64,000 bases of DNA from Undaria pinnatifida (lineage: Eukaryota > Sar > Phaeophyceae > Laminariales > Alariaceae). Shown here one piece after another: positions 9,213 to 49,645 of this stretch. How positions within the stretch are numbered: the first letter of the stretch is position 1; every line of letters begins with the position of its first letter. The stretch spans positions 4,975,358 to 5,039,357 of the forward strand of contig JABAKD010000007.1 of NCBI GenBank assembly GCA_012845835.1, written 5' to 3'. The position numbers and the translations under genes are program-made. Below the pieces are notes generated by a model. That model was not told where the DNA came from. It saw nothing but the letters and a program-made list of their open reading frames with translations, and did no database searches.

Positions 9213-11666
9213 TCGCCCAACGGGCGAAAAGCAGAATTTGAGAGGATGTGATGGAAGACCACAGGACAACACACGCAACCTCTTACGCCCTCGGGCATGG
9301 ATCGAGATGAGCTCTTCAGCGCTTTCACCTACACTCATGTGAACTTGTCCGGAACAAAGAGGATTGACCATGGGTTGTCTCTATCTCGAGATCGAAGGTC
9401 AATCGTGTTTGGTGGGCAGTGTTGATTAAGGGTTGAGGAAAAATAGACAACGTGACCTGTTGGATCGCATGACCACAAAATAAGCCAGAAATATATATAT
9501 TAATCGTTTTTTCCCCATGGCGACGTTACCCGGAATCTTTCATCAAATAGTACCAAGAAAAGTTTTGATTTCTTTTGGCAAACCTATCGGCTTTCCATTG
9601 CCATCGATCTACGACCGCCAGGCTGGCATTACATTACCAGAGCTGTGAGTCGGCAAGATTTTACGACTAATACCTTATCGTCGGGTGCCGTTAGCTGACA
9701 AACTAAGTTTAAGTTTAGTCGGCAAGTCGGCTAGCGAAGGAAGCTAATGGCCGCTAGCTTGCCGGCTGGAGTCAGCGCGAGCCAAAGTACCCCCCCCTGG
9801 CTGAGACGGGGGGCGCCTAAAACAGAGAAAATACATCCTACATTAAACAGACCTTCCTACATGTATGTCTATCAAAAGTTGGATAGTCGGCACCTTCGGG
9901 AACCGACAAACTGTTGGTCCAACTTAAAACTAGTTGGCGACTTCGGTCGTGCCGTCTCACAACTCTCCGGAGGTTACAGGAAAATGAGATACTCGCGAGT
10001 TGTTGTACTGGAGTTAGTGTGGAAGGCACCCTTTCCCAAAGAAGAAACCCAGTTTTGGCCAGCATTCCTGTGTTTCTTACTACGGCGGTAGCGGTACTGC
10101 ATCACTACTGCTCTCAGAAAACGAGGACTATGAGACTAAGAAGGCCAAGACAATAAGCCTCCTAAAGTCTAAAGCCCGTACAGGGAAAGTATGATGCTTA
10201 CGTCATACCTCTCGCTAGGAACTCGCGATGGGGGTTGCTTGTTGCTGTCGTCAACTGTGTCTGCGTTGGTGGAAAGCAAGAAAGTCCCAAACCAACCCAA
10301 CCCAACCCAACCCCAACCCAACCCAACAAAATTGCTTTGCTGTCGTTTGGGCGATGGTGTGTGCGCGTCTCAATATGGTAAAAAGTGGTATTTATGGGAG
10401 ATCGGCCCGTCGGGTGGGACACGGGACATGGAAATAGCAGGGCAGCTCTCGGGAAAATTCCCGCGGTTCGTGGAATCGCGGTGAATCAACTTCAACAGAG
10501 TTACCAATGAGGTATAAACAACGACAATATCACCATAATGCAGACCAAACCACGGCGAATTGAATGACGCTGTGTGCGTGTGTGTGTGTGTTTTTTTTCA
10601 AGTGGGAACCATCGGGAACTTCACCTCGGGATTCAGAAGCCAAGCTCTAGGACACGAGAGGTTGCTCGCGTTGTCCTGTGGCCCTCCCTCAAATATTGTC
10701 AAAATTCCATGTTTTGCCCGTTGGGAGACGATCGAGAGTATTTGTGTCTGACTTCCACACACCACACCCCAAAAGTATATTCAACAGCAGTCTGGTCGGC
10801 GCCCGCCACACAACACTGGCAGTTGTGTGGGCACTGTATACCAAGGGTGTGTTCGATTCCTAACGAGCTCGCTACGTTCAGATGTCACGACGCTGTCGTT
10901 GATTTCGTCGTACGAAGTGTGCGGACGACACTAAATCTCGCCGCTTCTAAACCATGATCTGCCTGAGAGTTTCTCAAGCAGACGTTGCCCAAGATCGCCA
11001 CCAGAAATGCTTGTTTTTCGGAAGATTGGAAAGTTCAAAGAAATAAAACTAAAAATCGGGCCGATAGACGACCGTCCAGGCAAAGTTTGGCTGATAGCTT
11101 CGGAAATTGAACATTTTTACCAAACACCGGCTTACCATTAGTAAGCGTTCGCCCGCTATAATGCCTGCGAAGTTTCTTAGCTCGGGTGGGAACATCAAGT
11201 AGTGGCAGTGCGCGATTTAGTGCCGATTTCCGCTACGGTGCCGGCGTTTCCGGCTGTCACATACCAGCAGTACAGAGGAGCCACTGTTGTAGTGGTGAAC
11301 ACGTTTCTGCAAACGGTAACCAACACTGAGTCCCATTACTCTGGCGACAAAACGTGGGAACGCTCCTAATTTTTCCGAAATGCAATGCCGCGTGACTACA
11401 GCGGTACGCGATGCGCGTGATGCGATAGCGGCACTACAAGGCACCTTTCAGCGAGAAGAAAATATGAACAACGGGTCTCCTTAACCCAGTTTCGTCCGAA
11501 TTTTTGTTCCTGTTTTTTTTCTTTGTTGTGTGTATGCGTAGGCCGCCGCGAGGTTTATTTATCGTGATGCCCTTTCAGTTTTCTCGAAAAGTTTTTTTTT
11601 CCTTCTTTTTTAAGTCAGGAATGGATCTCCTCGAGCGAAGATCCCCATACAATAGTCGGTCCACGA
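9213..11666. other. Non-coding, no gene recognised
   Basis: There are short frames of up to about 127 codons and a small ACCCAACCCA run at 10292-10328. I see no domain, no credible exon set and no named element. Confidence 0.5.
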
Positions 11667-11920
11667 CACATGCTACGGTAGAGTTTTTTTTTTTTTTTTT
11701 TTTCGTGAGGCTTGTTACCTGAGGAGTTCCATACCCCACCCGAAAGCTGATTGTTGGAAATACATAAAAGTAGCTTCCCGGCAAAAATCTCCAATGGCCT
11801 TGGCTTAAAACAGCACATGTTGTAACATTTCGAGGGAAAAATTCCGACGATTTTTAGGGTCAAGGCGCGCCGTAAGTCAGACGAATTTTCACCGAAAAAG
11901 TGCTACCTCTGTCGTATCGC
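11667..11920. mobile_element. MITE family B, copy 1 (degenerate)
   Basis: The left end ATGCTACGGTAGAG and right end GTGCTACCTCTGTCGTA are inverted versions of each other, with poly-T next to the left end. Six better copies of this family of about 250 bp occur in the window. Confidence 0.6.
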
Positions 11921-12140
11921 CAGTCTCTGAATGACGGGGACCCTTCACCGTAGCGTGTGTGGCGGCACCACCTGACCCGTTTGGGGCCTCGGAGGAGAAA
12001 CGCGTCGAAACTATACGACGGTTACAGCGCCGACCGCACGACGCGACGCGGCTTTGGGTGCTGGGCGGTAAGGAGTCATCCCACGCCAAGGGTGCAGCAG
12101 AATTTCCTGAGCTCCTAACGCGAGGAACACCCAATATCCA

Positions 12141-12406
12141 CCCGTGCTACCACAGAGGTTCACTTTTTTTTTTTTCTGAGGTTTTCCTCAATTTCGGAGC
12201 CTAAGACATCTCTCCCAAGAACTGATTTAGGAGAAAACCACAACTGCTACCGGATGGAAAACTCCCCATGACCGAGGTACACGACGAGAAATCGTGCAAA
12301 CATATGAGCTCTATATTTTCCGACGATTTTTGGTCTAAAGAGCCCCGTCATTCAGAAAACCATTTTTTTCACACGATAAGTGCTACCTCTATCGTAGCAC
12401 GCGTCT
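12141..12406. mobile_element. MITE family B, copy 2
   Basis: The left end is CCCGTGCTACCACAGAGG and the right end is GTGCTACCTCTATCGTAGCA. Inside are GACCGAGGTACACGACGAG and AGAGCCCCGTCATTCAGAAA, the markers of the family. No coding capacity. Confidence 0.75.
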
Positions 12407-12439
12407 ATCGTCCATCATCCATCATCACCCGCAACCTGA

Positions 12440-12915
12440 CCTTAGAAGGCATTCGTTAGCGCCCCGACCAATACTTCTGTTCGCTCGCTTGTCCCAAAAC
12501 GGACATGCGGGTAATGGTATCAGAGTAGCCGTCAGTCCGTCACGTAAGCTCAACCGGCCAGAAGCACCACACGGCCCAACCGGCCAGAAACACCATTTGG
12601 CCCAAAAGATTGCAACCCGTACCGTGGGATGACCCGGAGGTGCTTGTAGCGTTGCAATACAAGGGGCAAAAAGCCGTGCCACACCCGCGCAGGCAGCCCG
12701 TACTGCAACACGCTCTCTCTTCCTGTGTATAGACGCTTGAAAATATATCGGGGTGGGGGGGGGCAATAAGGCGAATTGAGAAAGGCGGTAACCCAATGAA
12801 ATACGGTAAAAATAGATTGGCGCGACCGAGGAATCCCACTCATGACGTGGAATGAATAAGGCGGCTTGGCGCGAAACAAGGCGGTCATATTGCTCTGGCA
12901 TACCACCACCGCCTT
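12440..12915 (-). repeat. tRNA-like SINE candidate, copy 1
   Basis: Read on the minus strand, GTGGTATGCCAGAGCAA begins a unit followed by CCGCCTT repeats and a weak B-box-like ATGAGTGGGATTCC. The same head (GTGTGCCAGAGCAA, then ATGAGTTCAATTCCCC) occurs on the minus strand at 29660-29905. The copy is too degenerate to fold as a tRNA. Confidence 0.4.
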
Positions 12916-13224
12916 GCCGGGGAACCCCTACTTTATCGTAATGGACTGTTTCTACGACAGCCTCCCCCCCAAAAAAACAGCGATTTCATTTAACGAACGT
13001 CTCATGACTGCTCGACACGGGGGAAGGATGCTACGACAACAAACTCAATATATTTTCTTGTTTGAAAAAGACTATCGAACGATGGCGTGGGGATGGCAAG
13101 CGGCAGCGTATTTCAGGAGACACGACGCGGAGCTGGTTTCAAAACCGACCGTTTCATCGAAGAAAAGTTGGGGGAGGGGGAACCGTGGAACGACTCAATG
13201 GTAGGAGGTTTTGGTTTCTTTTCG
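12916..13224. other. Non-coding, nothing recognised
   Basis: There is one frame of 112 codons without a domain and with a composition like its surroundings. Confidence 0.4.
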
Positions 13225-13606
13225 ACATGTGCTACGGTAGATGTGTTCCGTTTTTTTTTGTTCTGAGGATTCTCACCCGAGGACATCTATATACCAAGTA
13301 TACAATACGGGAAAGCCCACCCAAAATTTATTTTTTGAAGAAAGTCGAACGTGCATGCAACCCGATGAACGTTCCCATGGCTTATAGAGTTTGCACGAAA
13401 AAAAAACGCATGTTTTTCAAGACCAGAATGACATTCCCACGACTTTGAGCTAACGCCTTTACAACCGGAGACCCGTTTTTAGGGACTGGAGTAGCTTGGA
13501 ATTAGTATGAGGAGGGTTGTTTTAGGGCTTTATGTGGGCTAAGGAGAGTCCTACCACTCACAAAATTGTTTAGCTAGTAAGTACCACCTCTATGATGCCA
13601 CCCGTC
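13225..13606. mobile_element. MITE family B, copy 3 (longer, degenerate)
   Basis: The left end is ATGTGCTACGGTAGATG, with poly-T after it. The right end is GTACCACCTCTATGATGCCA. It is about 120 bases longer than its relatives, so an insertion or a chimera is likely. Confidence 0.5.
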
Positions 13607-13818
13607 CCATTCACGGTCCAATGTCACGGTTGCGGGGGGTACCTGTTTTTTTCACTGCCCCTGGTTTCAATATGCCACTCGCACGAGTGGCTCTGTACCT
13701 CGCTGCCAAAACATACTTGAGGTAAGGTTGTTGGCGTGGCGAAGCATACCGTTACATGGCAGATTCATCTCGCAGAATCAAAGCACAATGCCAAAGCTTT
13801 CAAGTCCGCACACAAACA

Positions 13819-13848
13819 GGGGGGGTCACTCGCGCGAGTGACCCCCCC
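13819..13848. repeat. Perfect 30-base palindrome
   Basis: GGGGGGGTCACTCGC is directly followed by its exact reverse complement. A second inverted copy of CAGGGGGGGTCACT ends at 13876, so the whole 13817-13876 segment has hairpin ends. Confidence 0.9.
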
Positions 13849-13907
13849 GCCCAGGCCCCAAAAGTGACCCCCCCTGTACCGCGGCCTTGGCCTGGGTAGT
13901 TATTTTC

Positions 13908-14294
13908 CAGGGCTTTTCACGGGTCGGGTCAAAATCTCGCGGGTGAGGTCGAGTCGGGTCGGGTCGGGTCGGGTCGGGTCGGGTCGGGTCGGGTCGGGTC
14001 GGGTCGGGTCGGGTCGGGTCGGGTCGGGTCGGGTCGGATCGGGTCGGGTCGGGTCGGGTCGGGTCGGGTCGGGTCAGCTAACCCGACCCGACCCGTGAGA
14101 ATTTCGAGACGTCTTGACCCGGCCCGACCCGACCCGACCCGACCCGACCCGACCCGACCCGACCCGACCCGACCCGACCCGACCCGACCCGACCCGACCC
14201 GACCCGACCCGACCCGACCCGACCCGACCCGACGAGATTATGAAACCCCCTTGACCCGACCCGCGGGTCGGGTCATGACCCGTGAAAAACCCTG
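13908..14294. mobile_element. hAT-type MITE made of inverted (GGGTC)n arms, with intact 8-bp TSD
   Basis: The left end CAGGGCTTTTCACGGGTC starts at 13908. The right end GACCCGTGAAAAACCCTG stops at 14294. Both flanks are the identical octamer TTATTTTC (13900-13907 and 14295-14302). CAGGG termini plus an 8-bp duplication are hAT hallmarks. Inside, (GGGTC)n to about 14073 faces (GACCC)n from about 14086, so the element is almost one long hairpin. It lies 384 bases upstream of the start codon of the methyltransferase gene and so falls in its promoter or 5' UTR region. Confidence 0.88.
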
Positions 14295-14302
14295 TTATTT
14301 TC

Positions 14303-14677
14303 GGACAGTCTCACTCTAATGCTCATGTGTGAAGGGGTGCGTCCTGCACAAGTGCAAGGGTATACCAGCGGTGGTCGCCGGTAGGGATAGCTCGCGCTGT
14401 CATTGCCGCGCGGGAACTGTGAAGGATGCGCCGGCTAGCGCTGGATTGCGAATACGATCGAGTTAAATTGGCGCACGGCATGCGTGAAAATACGTCGAAG
14501 TGTGGTGAGCCTATTTTTTTTTCCTTTTTTTCCCCATCCGGCCCGAAAGATACAAAAAAAAAACGGTGTTTCGAATGCTTGGTGCAATGTTCGAGAAAAA
14601 ATCGTACTTCGTAAACTCCCGACTGTTTAAGTACTTTCTCATACTGCGGTACTGCCGGCGCAGGGGTTTGTACAGAC
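14303..14677 (+). other. Upstream region of the methyltransferase gene
   Basis: This lies between the MITE and the start codon. I see no clear TATA box. Two T runs and an A run at 14510-14570 are the only notable features. Confidence 0.4.
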
Positions 14678-43392
<28,715 letters not shown>

Positions 43393-43834
43393 AAACGCCT
43401 CGTTACCGACGAGAAAACTACCAACGCCGTTGATTTCGTACCTCCTTCGGGCTTTCAGAGACAACGGGCGACGAACACCTGAAGGGAGGGTGGTTGGAGA
43501 TCGGGACCTCGGCGAAGTATAAGTAACTCGTGTTTTACTGCAGATGACAGCAGGAGGCGCCCAATATCTAACACAGTCTGTCTTCTTGACTTCTTCTGCA
43601 TTTCAAAAGCAATGGGTGGCCTAATACTTAGGAGCGTTTCTGGAAAAATAAAATACATGGGTTTCCACACAGCTAGTGAGGGCTTTTTCTACCATAGGGG
43701 GATAGAGGGATAAGGAATATCTGTCTAGACGTTCTGGAAGCGCCTTGACAAGCGGCAGCTTGGCGCTTGACCGTCTCTCGACATCTTTGATTGTCAAAGG
43801 ATCGCGGATCGGGCGAGTGAAGCATACTTCGTGG
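43393..43834 (+). other. 3' flank of the methyltransferase gene
   Basis: This is presumably 3' UTR and downstream sequence. I see no canonical AATAAA just after the stop; AAAATAAAAT at 43645-43654 is the first candidate. Confidence 0.35.
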
Positions 43835-45045
43835 TTTGGCGTGTGTTGGGAATGAGACGTGTTGGTTCATAGTCTGTCTGGTGGATAAAAAACTAAGGAG
43901 AGGACTCTTGGACATCAGGAATTGGGAGCCAATCAACTTTAATCCGCGGATTGCTGCAGGAGAGAATTACACGTGTTGGTTCGCATCCGCAGCGTGGCGA
44001 AAGCATGGCGATGATTCTTAGAGGTGGGGCGTCGAGCGACGCAAGAGTTGCACTTGGTGTTATTATATAGTGAGACGTGCTGGTTCATAGTCTTGTCTTT
44101 GGCGAAAGACAAAACGAGAAGATTCTTGGACGTCCAAAGCCGGGAACCAAAGAGACCAGGGGGAATCTGTGGTCCAACCATGGACCAGAATGAGGCGCGT
44201 TGGTTCGCATTCGGGGAGTCGCAAAACATGTGGAGGATTTTTTTATGACATCGAAAACCGAACGAATACAGAATAATCTGTGGGTTGTCGAAAGAGATAA
44301 TCAGGCATGTTGGTTCATATTCTGGGAGTGACTAAACATACGGAGGCGGCTATCAGAGATCGATAACCGAGCCAAACATTTTATGGTGTTTTTTTCAGAG
44401 AATGACGCGTTTTGACTCATTGTGGGGCCGACAAAAATCAAGAAGAGGATTGTTAAAGTTCGGAAAACGAACAAACAGCATTCCATTGTTTTGTTGTAGG
44501 CGCGTTGGCTTGTATTCTGGGAATGACAAACCAACCAAGGATTATTAGAAATTGGAGATCGACAATAAAAAAACAAATGGTATTTTTTTCTCTGGTTGGT
44601 TTTGAGTGAGATTAACGCGTGTTGGGTCGTATCCTGAGACTGACGAGATCAAGGCAAAGGATTAGCCGAGCGACCGGTCACCGAACGATGTCTAATACGT
44701 GGCTTGTTGCTCGAAGACGTGACGCGTACTGGTTCCTATGCTGAAAGTGCCGACCGTACAAGACAGATTTAGTAAAGATCGGGAACCGGTTCCAACCAAG
44801 AGTATTCCTCGGTTGTTTGTTGAGTGAGAATAACGCGGGTTGGTACGTATTCTGGGAATGAAGAGCACAAGGCACAGGAATAGTGTAGAGATCGGGGACC
44901 GAACAAAGCGTAATCCGTGGTTTGTTGTACGAGAGAATGACGCGTGGTGGTTCCTATCCTGAAGGTGTCGACTGTACACGGGGTTAGTAAAGGTCTGGAA
45001 CCGGTTTGAGAAAAACCATTGTTTTTTAGCTTTTAGTATGAGAGG
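43835..45045 (+). repeat. Degenerate tandem array, about 11 units of about 108 bp
   Basis: The phrase GA.GCGTGTTGGTTC.TATTCTGGGA and its variants returns near 43855, 43968, 44070, 44194, 44305, 44403, 44500, 44613, 44717, 44832 and 44939. Between hits lie AAGGAGAGGAT-like, GA.ATCGGGAACCGA and AATCCGTGGTTTGTTG-like blocks. Divergence is high, so the array is old. No coding frame spans units. Confidence 0.8.
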
Positions 45046-45269
45046 ACGAGGTGTTGGTGTCGAAGCTTTGGGTATGGAGGACAATTTATTATTACATCGG
45101 CCGCACGGAGAAGCCAGGGCTGTTCGGTTGGAGAAGGATTGGTTCACGGCCATTCTTATCGAAGAGTATTTCCCTAGGCAATACTGGTTTTCCTGTGTTT
45201 TATTATATTTTTTCTTATATGTACATGGTTCCTCTTCGGAGGCGGGGCGACGCAAGGCGGAGGATTTTC

Positions 45270-45825
45270 GTGTATTTAAAGCAGCAGCAGCGGCGGGGCC
45301 AGAGGCGGCCGATGGCCCATCGAGGATTTGCGGCACAGCAGCAGTAGCGTTTACAGCAGCAACCATCTGGCAGGGGGGGCACACTCTGGCTCGGCGAGCT
45401 CAAGACCACAGTCAGCCGATTTTTCATTTTTAGAGACGTATTCACAGGAGACTCCAGCAGCGGTGGCAGCAGCAGCAGCACACAGCAGCTGCACTACAAA
45501 AATGAAAGCATGAGTTTGTAAAAAGAAAGCAAAACGTCGGCTGTGAGTACGACGGATTTGATGGTTAAAACTCAACATTGCAAGCTGCGCGGTACATAGT
45601 TGAACAAAAAACACAAAAAAAGGCAGAAAAAAATGTTTAAAACTGCACAGATCCAAAAGAGACAGCAGCGACAGCGGCGGCGGTGGGCGCAGAGGCGGGC
45701 GATAGCCCAGCAAGGAATTGCGGGACAGCAGCAGTAGTGTCTACAGCAGCGCCCATCCGGCAGGAGGAGGAGCACACACAGCACTGACTGGCACTGGCTA
45801 GGCGAGGTCGTGACCACAGTGTTAT
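45270..45825 (+). repeat. Two-copy dispersed duplication with CAG runs
   Basis: Copy 1 (45275-45425) and copy 2 (45655-45820) share CAGCGGCGG, GAGGCGG.CGATGGCCCA or GATAGCCCA, GGACAGCAGCAGTAG.GT.TACAGCAGC and TGGC..GGCGAGCTC/GTC.TGACCACAGT. A (GCA)n run at 45458-45485 separates them. Confidence 0.7.
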
Positions 45826-45920
45826 GGTGTTCCACTTTGTATGCGCCATTTTTCTGAGCAATAGACCAACCGTCCATCCCTGATTAATTTAGGCCTGATT
45901 TCTGGTATTCAACCAGAAGA

Positions 45921-46284
45921 CCTAACAATGTGGCCGCCCGGATCTTGGAGGGTAGTTTTTACGATGCGGCCGCCCGGATCTTGGAGGGTAGTTTTTACGA
46001 TGTGGCCGCCCGGATCTTGGAGGGTAGTTTTTACGCTCTCTCATTGGCCGGGGGCTATGTGGTGGTCCCCGGATCGGAAAAATATAGAAATTTCCAGAAG
46101 CGGCGCAGCCGCGTTTCTCGCCCATTTCTGGACCGTTTTGAGTCTGGGTTGGGGTTGGGGTTAGGGCTAGGGCAAGGGGGTGGGTTGGGTCAAGGCCGTA
46201 CCGCTATCCTACTAGGAAGTGCTTTCCTGCTCGCAAACACGAACAGCCCACCGCCCCAAAGATCCGGGCGGCCAACTTATTAGG
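45921..46284. mobile_element. TIR element with a 36-bp unit repeated three times at its left end
   Basis: The left end CCTAACAATGTGGCCGCCCG continues GATCT; the right end is its inverted copy with about three mismatches over 25 bases. Just inside the left end, a 36-bp unit (ATGTGGCCGCCCGGATCTTG plus GAGGGTAGTTTTTACG) is repeated three times (45928-46035), so the terminal motif itself is tripled. No clear target duplication and no transposase. Confidence 0.7.
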
Positions 46285-47790
46285 TGAGCTCTATTCAACT
46301 ATCGTGTGATTCGGAATCGACCGTGGGAATCGAAATCTCTAGTACGATTAGGAACACTGTCGTGCGATATTGGAACAGCATAGCACAACAGCATAATTAG
46401 CCAGGGAATCTGCTCAGTACGAGTACAATAATGATGGTATCTTGTCTTGAGCCACGCTGACTGGCCCAGATATTACAACTGTTCGCCAACATTCATGGGC
46501 AGGATGGTTTTAAAAAGAGCATTAGGACTCAACGTGATTGGCTGTGTTAGGTGCTGGTTTTTACTCTTACTTCAAGTATGAAGAACGTCACGCACGTGGC
46601 TTGTGGAGTGACCGAGGTACGCAGATAGCAGCTTGCGCTCAGGAATTACGTCAGGGGTGACGTCTTGGATGACGCTTTGTATTCCTGGCCAGTACGAGAG
46701 CCGATCCTCGTAGCTTGGCTATGGTGAAGCAACGCCCCCCGCCCCCCCTTTTCTCTCCCTCTTGTGTCCAGGCCTAAATCAGCAAGCCTTGCTCGATAAC
46801 AAGGACATAATCTACTACATGTCTGGGGTTTTATTCTGCTATCAGCTGCGGTCTCGCGATAGGCACACCAGTCCCTTCTGAGGATCACATTGCCAAGGAT
46901 CCCCCAAGGCAAGACCTTAGTATTTGGCGTCGTCGGCAAGACCAGCATCTTAACAACAACAGCCGTTTTTCGATTTTTAGAAACACATCAGGGTACGCAG
47001 TAGTCACCACCAGCAGCAGCAGCAGCAGCGGCGGCGGCGGCGGCTCGGCGGCGCGCGGGGGGGGCGGCAGTGGCGTTGGAAGCTTCGGCGACGGGGCCGT
47101 GGTATAGCGGTGAAAATTCAGCACCAAGTACGCCACGAAATCTGCTGACGTTGTAAGCACCAGCGGTTACTGGGAAAAGCCGATTGGAGCAGCTGATGAC
47201 ACATTTATTTGCAGACTGTATAGCCCGAAAAGAAGCGAAAGGCCCGCCAGCAGGCCCGCCAGCAGGCAGGGAAGCCTTACTGGCCGGCCGCATCAATTGG
47301 TGATTAGTTCTACACTTATATTATAGTGTCTTGAGTGGCCGCTATGACTAGCCCAAACCACCATACTGCCGTACGTCTGGGCTAGGTGGCCTCCACGACT
47401 AGCCCAAGCAGGCTGGCCCTTAGCGCCAGCAGCAGCTGGCAGCAGGTGACAATGCACGGCATGGCTAGCTCGCCGGAGGCGGATTTCTAGCGTCAGCGTC
47501 GGAGGTGACGTACGCGTGGCACTATCTGTCGCCCGACTTGTCAGCTGTGACAGCAAAAATAAGCATACCTTCAAGCAGAACTCGGCATCGGCGCCACCAC
47601 AGGAAGCTTCGAACCTCGGGGGAAGGGGGAAGGACTCCGCAGTGCTCTGTTTTGCCTACCTGCTTCTGCTGTTGCTGCTACTGACTGCTCTGCTGCTGTA
47701 CGACTGACTGCATCTGACTACTGCTGTCTTACTGTGGTGCGCGGTGCGTGTATGTGCTTTTGGTGTTCTGCGTCAGCAAGTACGCCAGGC
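46285..47790. other. No supported gene
   Basis: A minus-strand frame at 46988-47296 (alanine-rich, MRPASKASLPAGGPAGG...) is open but carries no domain and its C-terminal alanine run is a GCC/GGC repeat. I cannot support it as an exon. Confidence 0.4.
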
Positions 47791-47926
47791 AGACTCGTAC
47801 ATATCCTGCAGCGGGGGTGTCCCAATAGTGCCGGTATGTGCGAGCCCAATATACTGGCAGACTCGTAGATATTCTGCGGCGGGGGAGTCCCAACAGTGCC
47901 GGCATGTGCAAGCCCAATATACTGGC
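47791..47926 (+). repeat. 68-bp tandem duplication, two copies
   Basis: AGACTCGTACATATCCTGCA through GCCCAATATACTGGC occurs twice head to tail with about eight differences. Confidence 0.9.
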
Positions 47927-48354
47927 ACTATTCAGGACACCGGCGCCAACGATAGTAGGGGTTCCATAAATAGTTAATACCTGGTATAAAGATAATTTAT
48001 AGTTCCAGTCGAGTGCCAAGCGATTCTGCCGGCATTGTAGAGAGCAGCACTTATCGCCGTGCAACCGGCACTATAGACAGCCCGTACGTTGTTAGCATTG
48101 ACAACGAGCGTTAACACACCATCAATTAGAAGTCGGCATTTGGCACAACGGAGAACGGGGAAAGGTCCTACTTTGCTCTGCTCTTCTCTGCTGCTCCGCT
48201 TTGCCTGCCTGCGTGCTTCTATGCTACAACACCCTTACTGCTGTACGTGTGTGTGCAACTCTGCCTGCTGCTCTGGTGGAGTCTGTGCGTGTTTTCTATT
48301 TTCTGTGATTATTCGTCGTATTATATCCACATGGGGGCTCCCAATAGTGCCGGC

Positions 48355-48850
48355 GTTCGCCAAATGCCATTTGATGATGCACTTGATACCCTCTATGAGC
48401 CCAATGCCGTCTTTAGTCAGTTCCTAGGGTCTGCTAGTATGACATTTTTTTTTTCTCTCTTCTTTCCTTGCTTCCTTTTCTTGTCTTGCCTTTTCTTGCT
48501 TTTCTTGTCCTTTCTTTTCATTCCTTTCCTTTTTCGTTTTCATTTTTTTTCGCTTTCTTCTCTTTTCTTTCCTTTCCTTCCTCTTCTTATTATTTGTTTT
48601 TTGTTTCTTTTTTCCAATTGACTTGCGTCTGTCGTGTGTATGCGTAGTGATAGATACTACGTTTAATATATACGTGGTAGTCTTCTTGGGTGGCAAGCGG
48701 TATATATATATATAGTCGGTTTTTCCAGGCGCAAGTAATGAGACGTATGCACCGGTATGGACCTGGCACATCGTAGACTGACTCCCGATTTAACTTTTAT
48801 ATGTTTCTGGTGGAGGCATGAATTGCTTCAGCTGTGATATATATACACAG
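48355..48850 (+). repeat. CAA-family repeat, copy without the CAA end
   Basis: It matches 1485-1930: TGATGATGCACTTGATACC, TTCCTAGGGTCTGCTAGTAT, CT-rich run, GGTGGCAAGCGG, GACCTGGCACATCGTAG, TTTCTGGTGGAGGCATGAAT. It acts as the empty site for the element at 2484-3333. Confidence 0.8.
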
Positions 48851-49345
48851 CCGAAGTGTATTTGAATATTATTTGTGACCTAAACCTCCTAAAAATCCCC
48901 CCCCCCCCCTCTTGCTCTCCCTTACTCAAACGCCCCACCAAATATCAAAATCCGCCACATTAATAAACACTTCACGCACAGGATATCACCTCATTATCTT
49001 TCGAGAGCCATCCATGCCGCTGTGTCCCCCCCCCCCCCCCCCCCCCCCTCCAATGCCCCCTCTTTCCCGACCACCTGCACGATCGCCTAGACCTAACACC
49101 ACGCGTATAACAAGCTGCTACATATCTTTGATCTCACAGCCGAAGTGTATTTGAATATTATTTCTGACCTAAACCTCCTAAAAATCCCCCCCCCTCTTGC
49201 TCTCCCTTAATCAAACGCCCCACCAAATATCAAAATCCGCCACATAAATAAACACTTCACGCACGGGATATCACCTCATTATCTTTCGAGAGCCATCCAT
49301 GCCGCTGTGTTCCCCCCCCCCCCCCCCCCCCCCCCCCCCGCCCCC
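48847..49345 (+). repeat. Direct repeat of about 185 bp, two copies, each ending in poly-C
   Basis: CAGCCGAAGTGTATTTGAAT, ACCTAAACCTCCTAAAAATC, AAATATCAAAATCCGCCACA and TTATCTTTCGAGAGCCATCC occur at 48847-49024 and again at 49138-49312. C runs at 49026-49047 and 49313-49338 end the units. Confidence 0.9.
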
Positions 49346-49645
49346 CTCCAAACCCGCTCGCTTTTGATCAAAACCAGGCCCCCGCTTTCCCTTCACAGCT
49401 GTCAGATTTTGTCCCCCTCAGAAACGGGTTTTATAGTTTCCGCGCACAGACTGACTTAAATCATCCTGTTGACCCTGATAGCTACACTGTAGCTGTAAGG
49501 GGAGTCGCCGACCTATATCCTTAATGAGGACACACAACTCGTAATGCGCGCGATCGGAGTATCACACACAGCTTGCAAATATGAGTTTCGACGAAATCTT
49601 CGATCTCACAGCTGGAGTGTATTTTAATTTTTATAATATATGCGT
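49346..49645 (+). repeat. Repeat family H, copy 1
   Basis: It shares CGCTCGCTTTTGATCAAAAC, TCAGAAACGGGTTTTATAGT, GGGGAGTCGCCGACCTATAT and ATCTTCGATCTCACAGCTGG with 50733-51100, at high identity. Confidence 0.9.

Noticed and set aside
6955-14290. GGGTC arrays as telomeric sequence
   Set aside because: The unit differs from TTTAGGG-type telomere repeats, occurs in inverted arms and is bounded by transposon ends.
46988-47296. Alanine-rich minus-strand exon
   Set aside because: The frame is open and has possible splice sites, but half of it is a GCC-type repeat and no partner exon or family was seen.
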